Below, piece after piece: positions 1 to 10,158 of a DNA stretch of 64,000 nucleotides (positions are counted from its first letter, which is position 1; each line of letters opens with the position of its first letter). The DNA comes from Neoscytalidium dimidiatum (taxonomy: Eukaryota > Ascomycota > Dothideomycetes > Botryosphaeriales > Botryosphaeriaceae), in contig CM074697.1 in NCBI GenBank assembly GCA_037367355.1, positions 1 through 64,000 on the forward strand, read 5' to 3'. Below the pieces are notes generated by a model. The model was not told the DNA's origin. It made no database searches and saw nothing but the letters and a program-made list of their open reading frames with translations. The position numbers and the translations under genes are program-made.

Positions 1-6
1 ACTTCT

Positions 7-104
7 TCTAACCTAACCTAACCTAACCTAACCTAACCTAACCTAACCTAACCTAACAACTAACCTAACCTAACCTAACCTAACCCTAACCCTAACCCTA
101 AACA
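7..104. repeat. Telomeric repeat tract (left chromosome end)
   Basis: Head-to-tail CCTAA pentamers fill most of this stretch. They end in about three canonical CCCTAA hexamers and are interrupted by short AACAACTAAC spacers. The C-rich strand reads inward from base 1, as expected for a left chromosome end. Hexamer TTAGGG is the usual telomere unit of filamentous ascomycetes. The pentamer form is either a degenerate inner telomere or base-calling loss of one C per unit. Confidence 0.85.
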
Positions 105-894
105 ACTAACATTACTAAGGAAGATAAGGTCACGAAAGAGAATTGTGGACAAATTTTAGAAGTGCAAGCTTAGCGTGATTAAATGAATAGAAACTTGAAG
201 TTATATAGTAAATCACACCCCAACGCAAATTCCGTGGATATTCGTTCCCGGTCTCGGAGGAAGACGAGACTAGCTTCTGCGGTATTTTTCTCCAAACGCA
301 AAGATTTCAAACTCACTGCGTAGCTTGAGGATTCCGAAAAGGCTTCTGTTCTCTGCATGCCACTAATAGAGCATCACACAAAACACGTGTTCCCAAACTG
401 CCCCAGTACGAATTTATGTCTCGGAATGGCATTCGTCAGAAATAGGACTGATGGTGGTATGAGGATAACCTTGTGGGGCTGATAGCTAATTGAGAAAGGG
501 GCAGTGCTGCATGTTACCTCAATTTAGAGTCGCAGGATGGGTATTCATGTTGGAGTGCAAGAAAAAGTCGAATGATGGTCGAGGAAGTAGACAGGTGGTA
601 GTCTTGAATGTTCAGCCTATATTCCGTTCATTTATTATTTCAGGAATTGATTGACTGTTGGATCCCGAGGGAGTGTTTCCGTGGCATTGTTGTAATCCCA
701 ATGGAACATTGCCATAGTCTTGGCTTCGCTTGACGAGCTGCCTTGTGGTATTTCAAGGATGCGCAGCTGAAGTTATCGCCCCATCGTTTGTATAAAAGCA
801 GGCGTGTTCGAGCCATCCAGACATTGTCTTCAAGGAGAAGCTCAGATAACGTACAGAGCAATTACGCCAAAACCGATCAGACACAATATTCAAG
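105..894. other. Subtelomeric DNA without a recognised gene
   Basis: About 0.8 kb of unique sequence lies between the telomere tract and the first gene. Only short unsupported reading frames occur, and no telomere-linked helicase or other subtelomeric repeat gene is visible. The word GGATTCCGA at 329-337 resembles the 9-bp word found upstream of several cluster genes. The last ~200 bases should hold the promoter of the lipocalin-like gene. Confidence 0.5.
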
Positions 895-1546
895 ATGCAC
901 CCAGAAAACGCTCTTTCGCTGTTCATGGGAACGTGGTCCTTGTTGAACGTTTCGAGGTCTGTTCTACTTTCCGCTAGCCCCTGCACAGCCCAGCCCGTCG
1001 TTCGTCCATCTATAGTCGTTTTGGCTTATGTGTTATTTTCGCTATACCTTGCTTGAAGTAGATCAGGAAACTTTGCTGACCACCTTCCTCGCTCACAGTA
1101 CCCAAAATGGTGTCTCCAACGTCGACCCTGGTCTCGGCCCCCACCCGGTCGGCCTCATCCTTTACAACCAGAACCATTACATGTCAGCCTCGCTCGCCTC
1201 AACAACACCTGAAGACCGCCCCGAAGACCTGACTTGGCCATACCGCCCCGCGCAGGGTGACGCTGATTGGGCACTGGTCGGCAAGCACTCCATCTCCTAC
1301 ATGGGCCCGTTCCGCCTCAATCCATCCGTACCTGTCGTGAAGACGGACGATGGCATGGAGGGACAGATCATCCACGGGCCTTTGCAAGTGACTAGCTTGC
1401 CAAGTTTTATGGGGACCTACCAGCATCGGGATTTTTCTCTGCATTTCCGTGATAAGCGAAGGAGGGGAGGGGCGAGTACGTTGTTGAACCTAAAGGCGGA
1501 CATTGGAGGGGGAACAGAGATGAATTTATGGTGGGAGAAGATCTGA
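895..1546 (+). CDS. Lipocalin-like domain protein
   Basis: Two exons, 895-956 and 1099-1546, give 169 residues. The 142-bp intron has a GT donor, a CTGAC branch site near 1076 and a CAG acceptor. The first exon supplies the opening GTWSLL strand typical of this small beta-barrel family. Exon 2 supplies LGPHPVGLILYN, YMSA, and the later ISYMGPF and FMGTYQHRDF strands, in the order seen in the bacterial and fungal lipocalin-like domain (about 140-170 residues). The family may bind small hydrophobic ligands, and members sit in some fungal metabolite clusters, but no reaction can be assigned. It is the gene nearest the telomere and no signal peptide is seen. Membership of the cluster is inferred from position only. 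Confidence 0.72.
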
Positions 1547-3241
1547 ATCGGCATGGTTCGGGATCAGATTGATAGCTGATTACAGTTGTGTTGGTTGCTA
1601 AGAAGCGGCGTTTTGTTGAAGTGATTTATTAGGACGGAGGCAGAGAAGGATAGAATACTCGGAAACAAGTTATAGAATTTCCTCTTGTTTATTTTAATAT
1701 TCATTATCTAGGAATATCCTGGCATTTGCGTCCATGTTGGCTCTTTTAGTCTGGTCCGTTCCATTTTTCTAATTGCTCCTCTGTATGGGTTTATAATGGC
1801 TATATGTACACAAATGTGCCGGACGAATGGCATTGCTGGGCTCAAAAAAACTCCAAAGCCAAGGCCATCACACTTCCTGTACTGTCAAATTGACGTGAGA
1901 TTTCCTTTCAGGTAAGTTTCTGTTACCAGTCCGAGTCAGGGGCCTCGCTTAAGTAACGCGCCGTTCATAAAAACACCCCGCTTTGTTCTCGCATGCGCCA
2001 ACCCACGAGCCTCAACACTTTGCTAAAGAAATCGGCCCCATTCTTAGCTGCGGATCCTCCCGCAGCCGCGTCGCCTTTCGTTATCTCACCATTCATCCCG
2101 GGACCCCGTGCCCTAACCCGTACGTGGCAGAGGATAATCCTGCCAAGGCAAAGAATACACGGGAGCTACCTTGAAGCTCACGAAGAGATCGCTGCACGAG
2201 CAGATAGATGATGGTTATTCCGATTGGCACAACTACAGGAGCAGAAGTGAAGTGTAGCAGGTCTGAACACGGGGACCGCTTGAACTTTCCCAAACCCGTT
2301 TCGCTTATCAAGTAGTTGACATAAGCTCTGCTGACACCCACTTTTACTAACTCAAGGTCAGCAACCCGGCCAGGCCCGCCACCCACGAGAGGATGAACGA
2401 ATCAGTTACCGGAAGATGTGTGGCACACAGGAAGCTGGCCCGACTGCGGCGGTGTGGCCCATCGTCCGTTTCAGAGCTAAGGCTGCGCCAAGTGGTTCGG
2501 CATTTGCTTATGATTCTCGACCAGCTAGTCAGGTACAATGATTGCGGGTTGTCTCGTACCTTGACTCGCCTTCCTGAACTCCGGAGTCTCTTTGGAGACA
2601 GCCACCAAACGTCAAGTGGCTATTAAGCAACCCACAATGCCAGACCATCAGCATGCAGCAGAGGTCCGATGAGCACCACAACAGCAACGATGTCTCGGAG
2701 AATATCTCACAACATCCTCTACTTGGATCTCGAGGACCTCGACCCACAAAACTCCACACTCTTTATCCACTCCCCCAGCGAAGCAAGCTATCTTTATTTC
2801 AGTGTACCTTTCCGGGACGTGCACTTCCTGGTGGTCCAGATTTCGGTTGTACCATTTTGCCTGGCTGGTCATCGAGATCAGGTTTTCTACTATGCTCGGG
2901 GAGCCTACGCACTTTGCTGTTCAAGCATAGAGCCCCGCTGCTTCATACCAACCGTCTGTGCTGCCGCTCAGACTGTCTATGAGTTTTGCGTAAGAAATCA
3001 CTACTGGAACTTCAGAACCTCCAGTTGCTGGTATGCTCGTGAATTGTGTTCGTCGTTGAGCGTCATCTTGCTGATACCAATACTTAGGGAGCAGATGGAG
3101 TTCGGCAGTGAAACCACTTCGCCAAATGAAATTTGCCTGCAAAAGTCACTACATTACCTGGAGCACCTCGCCAGCGGCAATGGTAGCGTGACCACCGCGA
3201 TTCTGGTGCCGACACCCAACCAGCATTACCCCGACTCCGTA
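1547..3241. other. Intergenic, no confident gene
   Basis: About 1.7 kb. From 2669 a frame stays open into the next gene, so that gene could start earlier, for example at the ATG at 3095. The translated upstream part has no recognisable domain and is rich in Cys and aromatic residues, unlike the gene body. No RNA gene or repeat was seen. Confidence 0.4.
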
Positions 3242-4585
3242 ATGGACGATTCACAAGCCCCAGAGATCGCACCGTGCCAATCCGCCGCACCTTCGAGAAG
3301 CTCTTCACGCCAACCGCCCCAACGACGGAAGCGCTTGCCAGGCCGCTGGAGCAGGAAGAACTCCCAGTACGGTCTGGATCAACACGAGCAGAGCGCCAAC
3401 GCAGGCCAGAGCACCGCGGCCAACGGCCCCGACGCAGCCATCCAGGTCGCTGACCAGTTTCTCGCGTCGATCCCCAATATCGACGCGTCGCGGCTGGCGG
3501 CAGCGTCGTTCGGGCTGCCGATCGAAGTGGCTTCCTGGCGCATCCTCGACCGCAGCAGCGAGGAAAATGCCATCAGCAATTCGGACCAGCACGAGCAGCC
3601 ACAGCAGCCGGAGCAGCAGTACGCGCTCAAGGCATGGGAGCTATGCTCGGCGGTGGCGCGGCAGGCAAACGGGTACTTCGGGCACGCGCGTTTCGTGCGC
3701 TTCATCTCGCTGTGCTTCTTCCTCATCTGGGAGGCCTTCTCGAGCAAGTCCGGCAAGGCCAGCGCGCGTGAGGTCAACCTGCGAATGCGCGAGGCCGGGT
3801 TCGAGGGCACGTCGCGCACGCTGAAGAGCCTGCGCGACGAGACCATCTTCATCAACCAGCTGGTCAGCTCAGCCGAACAGATGCACGGCGCCGAGGTCGC
3901 GTCGAAGCTGGTGTACTGTATTTTCAGTAGGTGGTTTTCAGTCTTCCCTGGTTGCCCCACCTCCGCGGGGTTCCCTACACAGTCGAATTCGGAAAATGCT
4001 CACTATCTCTTCTGCAGCGGGATCGAACTACCACTACATCAGGACTGTGTGCCGGTTCGGTGGGCTGAAGAGGCTGGCTGCCGTGGAGCACATCTGCAAG
4101 AAATTCGCCGTAGTCGTCCCCGACGATTGGCCGCTCCTGACCACTCGTCCGCAAAACATCATCAAGCAGCATCTGCCGAACCTCGAGTCAGTCCAAAAGC
4201 CCGATATTCCACACGTCCTGATTACTGATCTTTCTTTTTGCATGACAGCATCGACACAATTAACGTGGCTATCAGATACGAGCCCCTGGCGTTCTCGAAC
4301 CAATGCAAGAACGAGAACGGCGCGGCGGAAAGCGAGGAAGCGCTTGATGCAGCAGGAGGGCTTTGGAGGAGTTCTTTCAGCTTCGATCCCGTTCCGGGCG
4401 GAGTAGGGGAGGCGATCGGTATCGGTGTTCCGCCCAGCTGGGACAGCGGCCTTTCGGACAGCTCGCAATCGGCGCCGGCCAGCAGCGCGGCAAGCCTGGT
4501 CGACGGGTTGTGGGATCTGGAGCTTACCGGAAGCCCGCTTGCCGGGCTGGCAACACAGCTGGATGAATGGTATGCGAATCTCTGA
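3242..4585 (+). CDS. Hypothetical protein, three exons
   Basis: I do not recognise this protein. Exons 3242-3917, 4018-4186 and 4249-4585 join in frame (introns of 100 and 62 bp, GT..AG) to 393 residues. The first third is low complexity, rich in Ser, Gln, Arg and Pro. It is followed by a more ordered region containing GYFGHARFVRFISLCFFL and a helix-rich stretch that crosses the first junction into NYHYIRTVCRFGGL. The C-terminus is rich in Ser, Gly and Ala. The hydrophobic run around FISLCFFLIWEAF could be a buried helix or a single membrane segment. The start is uncertain because the frame is open back to 2669. It lies between the lipocalin-like gene and the MDR gene, so a role in the cluster is only possible. 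Confidence 0.5.
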
Positions 4586-4983
4586 GATGGATTAACGCCA
4601 CTCCGGAGGGTTGCGTCGGAATCTTCCCCCTTCTTTCTTTTGTCAAACGGTCTGTCCGATTGGAATCTCCTTTGTTGTAGATGTATTTGGCGCAAGGGGG
4701 AGAGGTCTTTGGCGAGCATGATACCAACGCATGTAATTTTCAATAAGATTCATCTTTCCCTTTGACCTGACTCTTGCAATGCAACGACCAGCTGTGGAAG
4801 CGGGAAGGAGAGAAGGAAAGACGGTGGCTCAAGCACTTCGAGCAAGAGCACCAGGTGCCATCAATTGGAAACAGATGGATGAATTAAAGGCAAAATTTCA
4901 ACTCCATTGAATGCCTCAGAGTGAGAGAAAGAAGGAACAAAAAACGATTATGCATGACGAATAATCACACAGACCCATTTCCG
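4586..4983. other. Convergent intergenic region
   Basis: Shared 3' region of the hypothetical gene (plus strand) and the MDR gene (minus strand). Only 3' UTR-like sequence is seen. Confidence 0.5.
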
Positions 4984-5979
4984 CTACGGTACCACGACAA
5001 TCCGCTCGCCCCCCTTCCGGCCCCAGACCTCCTCGACCTCGTCGAGCCTCACGGTGCGGAACGCGAGCGGCGCGATTCTGCCGGCGGAAATGGCTTCGAT
5101 GACCCGGGGACTCTGCTCGGCGAAGGCGCGCATCTGCCAGGCGCCCGGGCCGGATCCGCGCAGCGTAAGGTCCCTGCTCCGCAGGATCTCGCCGGGCAGG
5201 GCCAGCGTCGCGGCGGCGGTGGTGCCGATCTGCACGTACTGGACGGGCTTGGCCGGCTTGAGCGCACGCAGCAGGCCTAGCGCGGGCCCGCCGTACAGGA
5301 AGTCGAGGATCACGTCCGCATCCGCGGCGGCCGCGTAGTCGGTGGCGTTGCCGCTGTCGCCGTTGTCCAGCAGTTCGATCTTGGCGTCGAGGGTCAGCGC
5401 GTCGAGGCGCGCGGAGGGACGCGCGATGCCGACGACGGTGCGCGCGCCGAAGGCCCGCAGGACGGAGATGGCGGCGGTGCCGGAGACGGTGGTGGCGCCG
5501 ACGACGACGGCGGTGAAGGAGGGCGGCAGGTTGGCGGTGCGCGTCGCCAGCGCCATCCAGCTGGCCATGACCGGGTTGACCAGGCCGGCGACCTGGACGG
5601 GGTCAGCGCCGTCGGGTAGCGGCGTGGTGGCGGCTGCCGGCACGTTGATGCGCTCCGTCATGGAGCCGCCCGTGGGCGTCATGGACGAGAAGTAGACAAG
5701 TCGCCCGTCGTCCAGCACGCCCACGCCGTCGCTGCCCGGGATGTGAGGGAGGTGCTTCGCGCTGTAGTGCGTGCCCGCCGCCCGCGCGCGCACGAGGTTG
5801 TGGAGGCCGGCCGCGAGCACTTTGATCTGCACCTGGTCGGCCGCTGGTGGGTCGGGTACCGGCACTTCGACGCACTTGGGCGGCTGGCCCCAGGCGGAAA
5901 CTTGCGCTTGCTTCATGGCGGTGTTGATTTGGTTGACTCGGGTGGCGGACAGCAGGCGTCTAAGGCTGCTGGGAGACAT
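4984..5979 (-). CDS. MDR-family quinone oxidoreductase / zinc-free alcohol dehydrogenase
   Basis: Intronless, 331 residues from the first ATG. The second Met (residue 22, base 5916) begins MKQAQVSAWG and may be the true start. The extra 21 residues are Ser/Arg rich and could be a targeting peptide. The GroES-like half carries PGSDGVGVL. The Rossmann half has VVVGATTVSGTAAISVLRAFG in place of the usual AGxGG loop. No zinc-ligand Cys/His set is present, so it groups with quinone reductases. It is divergent from the NRPS-like gene across 1.27 kb. A NADH-dependent quinone oxidoreductase (TdiC) accompanies the related synthetase TdiA in the terrequinone pathway, and alcohol dehydrogenase-like genes accompany atromentin synthetases. 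By that analogy this enzyme would reduce the aryl product of the synthetase. Confidence 0.82.
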   Translation of the reverse strand: MSPSSLRRLLSATRVNQINTAMKQAQVSAWGQPPKCVEVPVPDPPAADQVQIKVLAAGLHNLVRARAAGTHYSAKHLPHIPGSDGVGVLDDGRLVYFSSMTPTGGSMTERINVPAAATTPLPDGADPVQVAGLVNPVMASWMALATRTANLPPSFTAVVVGATTVSGTAAISVLRAFGARTVVGIARPSARLDALTLDAKIELLDNGDSGNATDYAAAADADVILDFLYGGPALGLLRALKPAKPVQYVQIGTTAAATLALPGEILRSRDLTLRGSGPGAWQMRAFAEQSPRVIEAISAGRIAPLAFRTVRLDEVEEVWGRKGGERIVVVP

Positions 5980-7248
5980 GCGAGTCGGCGGTCGTGATCA
6001 GCCACCGCCGTGCTCTCCCATTTTCAAGGTCCTTTAAACACCAGCGAACTGCGGACAAGGCCATGGCTCGGAGTGCCGCATCTTTCGGCTCGTGGGAGAG
6101 GCCGAGTCCGATGGTTGTGCGCAAGTTGTGTGCGGCTTGTGTCCAGCACATTTGCTTATACAGCGTTTGACTCGTTTGCTCGGCAAATTGTTCGCCTGTC
6201 TCGGCTTCCGCAAATCGAGTCGTGTCAAAAAAAAAAAAAAAAAAGAAAAGAAAACGGCGTCCTTGCATTGGCTGATAATATTCGACGCGCTGATCAGCCG
6301 AACTGTAGCTTGCTAACAGCATGGTATTCCGTACCGTTTGGCCCGCTTACAACGGCGCATTACCTTTGTCCACCTGTTCGTTCGACGGCAACACGCTACT
6401 TGACAGCAAAGACGAGTACAAAATTGAACTTAGCATCCGGCCGTGCATGATGAGCGTGCCTCTACGTAGCTAGATACGCGCAGCTGAATTTATCGTGTCT
6501 ATCTGCTCTGCAACCACATTTGGAGGTGCAACCCCTTAAAAACCCGATCAAGCTGCACGGATAAAAATGCCTTCAAACCGGGATATCTCCGGGGGATCGA
6601 CCAAGACCTCATTCGCGCCTTCTAGCCTTATTCCTTTCTGCAAAGTCCCTGAACTCTTCGTTGGCGTGCTTACACGCTGGGAAGCACTGACAAGCTTGCC
6701 TTGGCTCCATGAACCAGCCCTAACAGCCGCATCGCGCGATTGCCGAGAGGTGGGCACCCTCGTATTCCATGCCAAGACCCCACTCTTACATCGCGGCTCG
6801 CCATTCCTTTCGATCACATGTGCTTCAGCTCTCTTGGGAGCTGATTGCAACCATTGAAGCTCGCCTAATCTATACAGGATCAGTATGTCCAACACCAAGC
6901 AGAATTGGTGTTCTCCCTCTATCGAATCTTGCTCCGCTGTAGCTGTACAGGCGCTTCGCTTCAGCAAATTCCGGAAAAGACTTCACACGACTAGAGCGAC
7001 AATGTTTGTCCGGAAGGCCACACGCACTCGCTCTCGTTGCGATAAGCTCGTGGGAAATGAAACACCACTGGCACGGCAGTGTCAACGTGCCCGTGGAATG
7101 CCGTGACTATCTGCAAGCACTTCTGGGCTGAAGCTTGATCAAGCAGTTAACTGTATATAAACCACTTTGTCAAGCATCCTCAAGACTTCAGACTCCAGCC
7201 TCCGGACTCCAGTCTCTAAAAGAAGACATCACCGTCATCATCATAATC
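5980..7248. promoter_or_regulatory. Divergent promoter region of MDR and NRPS-like genes
   Basis: 1.27 kb between two divergent genes. A good TATA box (TATATAA) lies at 7154-7160, 89 bases before the NRPS-like ATG. A stretch of A residues from about 6228 is followed by purine-rich sequence. CGG and TCCG half-sites of the kind used by Zn2Cys6 factors occur (for example ATTCCGGAA near 6970), but none repeats exactly. Confidence 0.5.
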
Positions 7249-10158
7249 ATGCTTTCTCTCGTTCAGGACACAGCAAAGCATCCGACTGGCTTTGTGCCGG
7301 TCGAAGCCACCAAGGAAACCATTGCCACAGAGGTCTCCAGCGTCAACAATCTTGTTGACCTTCTTCAACAAGCCGCCAAGCAAGCAACCGGCGGCATTCT
7401 GACCTACCCGCCCGGCACTATCAACGATCCTAGCGCCATCACTACTCTCACCTACACCGACCTCCTCACAGTGGCTCAGGCAAATGCCGCATCCCTCCGC
7501 AGCAGCCTTGCAAGCAGAGGGATCACCCTCGCACCCGGAAAGATCGTCCTCATTCACTTTGAGAGTGCAGCGGACTCCATCCCATGGTTCTGGTCTGTTG
7601 TTTTAGCGGGTGCTATTCCCGCCATCTCGGCACCGACAATGTTGAGCAACAACGCTACCGAGAGAAAGAAGCACCTTACCCACCTCTACAAGACCCTCGA
7701 CCAGCCCATCTGCCTTACCCGCCGCGCACTTCTTGAGCCTTTCGGTGTCCAGGATGCCGCGTCCCGCATCGACATCCTCAGCGTCGAAGAGCTCGATCCC
7801 GCAAGCAGCGCTGATGCTATCCTGCCATCTCCCGCTCCCACGGACCTGGCCGCGCTTATGCTCACTTCGGGTAGCAGCGGTAACTCCAAGGCGGTCCGCC
7901 TCACCCACGGCCAGATCCTCGCCGCCATCACTGGCAAGGCTCAGTTTGCAAAGCCGCACCCCAGCAAGCCCTACCTCAGCTGGATTGGCATGGATCACGT
8001 TGCTAATTTGACTGAAATTCACCTGCACGCCCTTCTGCTCGGCCTCCCGCAAATCCAAATCTCGGCCGCCGACCTGCTCGTCGACCCGGTTCAGCTGCTC
8101 AACCTCATCAGCCGCCACAAGGTGCAGCGTACCTTTGCGCCCAACTTCTTCCTGGCGAGATTGCGCAGGGCGCTGGAATCGGGCTCCACCCCCACCCTGG
8201 ACGCCGACCTGAGCCTTGAGGCTCTGGAGTGGCTCGGCTCCGGTGGCGAGAGCAACGTGACCGAGGTGTGCGCTGCTCTGCAGCCTCTCTTGGAGAGGTA
8301 CGGTGCACGCAAGGATGTCATTGTTCCCGGGTTCGGTATGACTGAGACCTGCGCCGGCTGCATCTACAACCGCCAATGCCCCAGCTACGACAGAGACAAG
8401 CGTTATGAGTTCACTTCGTTGGGCGCTTGCATCCCCGGTGCGCGCATGCGTGTGACGAAGCTGATTAGCGGAGGCCAGAGCGTAGAGGCTGGACCCAATG
8501 AGATTGGTGATCTCGAGGTCAGTGGCGATGTTGTCTTCAAGGGCTACCACAACAACCCTGAGGCGACGGCAAGGGCCTTCACCCAGGACGGTTGGTTCCG
8601 CACTGATGACTTGGCTTTCATTGACGACCGCGGCTTCCTGAATCTCAGCGGCCGTACCAAGGAGGTCATGATCGTCAATGGTGTCAAGTATCTCCCCGTT
8701 GAACTGGAAGCCGCGCTCGAGGAGGCCGAGATCCCTGGCACCATCCCTACCTACTTCTGCGCTTTCTCGACTCTGGACGCCTCGCTTGATACCGAGTGCG
8801 TTGTGGTCATCTACCTGCCCTCGTACGATGAGGATGAGGATGCAGCCCGCTTCGACACGCAGAGCACCATCATCCGCATTGCCAGCATGCACACTCGCTC
8901 GCGTCCGCGCGTCGTGCCTCTGCGCAAGGAGCAGCTTCCCAAGTCGACTCTTGGCAAACTTTCTCGGGCCAAGCTCAAGGCTGCCCTTGAGAAGGGAGAG
9001 TTTGCGGCCCAGATTGCGGCCAACGACCTGGCCATTGCCCGCCACCGCCAAACCATCCGCGGCGAGCCCGAGTCTGAGACCGAAGCCATCATCCTCGAGG
9101 AGATCCGCTTCCAGCTTGGCCTCCCGGCCGAGGATGACTTTGGCGTCAACGACTCTATTCTAGCCATGGGCGCATCGTCCATGGATCTCATCGCCGTCAT
9201 CAACCGTCTGAAGCCGCGCCTGGGCCTTCCAGCTCCCATCCCGTTGATCGACATTCTCAACAACCCCACTGCCAAGGGCTTAGCCGCCCGCATCGCTGAA
9301 GTCAGCTCGGAAAACCGCGAGTACAATCCGGTCATCAAGCTCAACTCGTTCGGCCACAAGACACCGCTCTGGCTCATCCATCCGGGTGTCGGTGAGGTCC
9401 TTGTTTTCCTCAACCTGACCAAGTACATCACGGACCGCCCGGTGTACGGCATGCGCGCCAAGGGCTTCAACAAAGGCGAGGAGCCCTTCACCACGATTGA
9501 CCAGGTGCTGACCTGCTACGTCGAGCACATCAAGAAAACGCAACCACAAGGTCCCTACGCTCTCGCCGGCTACTCGTACGGCGCTATGCTGGCGTTCGAG
9601 ATTTCCAAGCGCCTCGAGGCGCTGGGCGACGAGGTGCGCTACTGTGGCAGCTGGAACCTGCCGCCGCATATCAAGTACCGCATGCGGCAGCTCGACTGGG
9701 AGGAGTGTATCGCGAACCTGTTCTACTTCGTCTCGCTCATCGACCAGGACATCGCGCTCGAGCAGTGCCCCAAGATCCGCGCCATGCCCGACCGTAAGGA
9801 CGCCGTCAAGCACATGCGCAGCCTCGCCGACCCCGCCCGCTGGGACGAGCTCGGACTCGACGAGGACGACTACCTGAACTGGGCCGACGTCGCCACGAAG
9901 CTACAGGGCATGGCCCGCGACTACGAGCCGTCCGGCAGCGTCAAGTGCATCGATGTGTTCGTCGCCGTCCCGCTGAAGGCTGTCGCCAAGGACCGCAAGG
10001 ACTGGGTCGAGAATAAGCTATCGCACTGGAAGGACTTCGTGCGTGAGGACGTCCGCTTCCACGACGTTGAGGGCGAGCACTACACGATGCTTAACCCTAC
10101 CTATGTCGCCGGCTTTGCTGACCGCCTGCGCAAAGTCCTTGCTGAGCGCGGTGTCTAA
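7249..10158 (+). CDS. NRPS-like A-T-TE synthetase (aryl-pyruvate coupling type)
   Basis: Single exon, 969 residues. The ATG at 7249 follows a TATA box, and the frame open upstream of it has no family similarity. Adenylation domain about 30-600: A3 LTSGSSGNSKAV (205-216), A5 GFGMTETCAGC (361-371), A8 GRTKEVMIVNG (from 468), A10 Lys570. Carrier domain: Ser644 in GASSM. Thioesterase about 690-965: Ser776 in GYSYG and a late His944 in GEHYTM. No condensation domain. Size and order match atromentin, terrequinone, microperfuranone and polyporic acid synthetases, which activate two aryl-pyruvates and couple them on the TE. The SGG and AGC elements of the A-domain pocket agree with my recollection of that group. 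I infer phenylpyruvate as substrate from the neighbouring prephenate dehydratase. The ring type of the product (quinone, furanone, butenolide) cannot be read off. Confidence 0.88.
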   Translation: MLSLVQDTAKHPTGFVPVEATKETIATEVSSVNNLVDLLQQAAKQATGGILTYPPGTINDPSAITTLTYTDLLTVAQANAASLRSSLASRGITLAPGKIVLIHFESAADSIPWFWSVVLAGAIPAISAPTMLSNNATERKKHLTHLYKTLDQPICLTRRALLEPFGVQDAASRIDILSVEELDPASSADAILPSPAPTDLAALMLTSGSSGNSKAVRLTHGQILAAITGKAQFAKPHPSKPYLSWIGMDHVANLTEIHLHALLLGLPQIQISAADLLVDPVQLLNLISRHKVQRTFAPNFFLARLRRALESGSTPTLDADLSLEALEWLGSGGESNVTEVCAALQPLLERYGARKDVIVPGFGMTETCAGCIYNRQCPSYDRDKRYEFTSLGACIPGARMRVTKLISGGQSVEAGPNEIGDLEVSGDVVFKGYHNNPEATARAFTQDGWFRTDDLAFIDDRGFLNLSGRTKEVMIVNGVKYLPVELEAALEEAEIPGTIPTYFCAFSTLDASLDTECVVVIYLPSYDEDEDAARFDTQSTIIRIASMHTRSRPRVVPLRKEQLPKSTLGKLSRAKLKAALEKGEFAAQIAANDLAIARHRQTIRGEPESETEAIILEEIRFQLGLPAEDDFGVNDSILAMGASSMDLIAVINRLKPRLGLPAPIPLIDILNNPTAKGLAARIAEVSSENREYNPVIKLNSFGHKTPLWLIHPGVGEVLVFLNLTKYITDRPVYGMRAKGFNKGEEPFTTIDQVLTCYVEHIKKTQPQGPYALAGYSYGAMLAFEISKRLEALGDEVRYCGSWNLPPHIKYRMRQLDWEECIANLFYFVSLIDQDIALEQCPKIRAMPDRKDAVKHMRSLADPARWDELGLDEDDYLNWADVATKLQGMARDYEPSGSVKCIDVFVAVPLKAVAKDRKDWVENKLSHWKDFVREDVRFHDVEGEHYTMLNPTYVAGFADRLRKVLAERGV

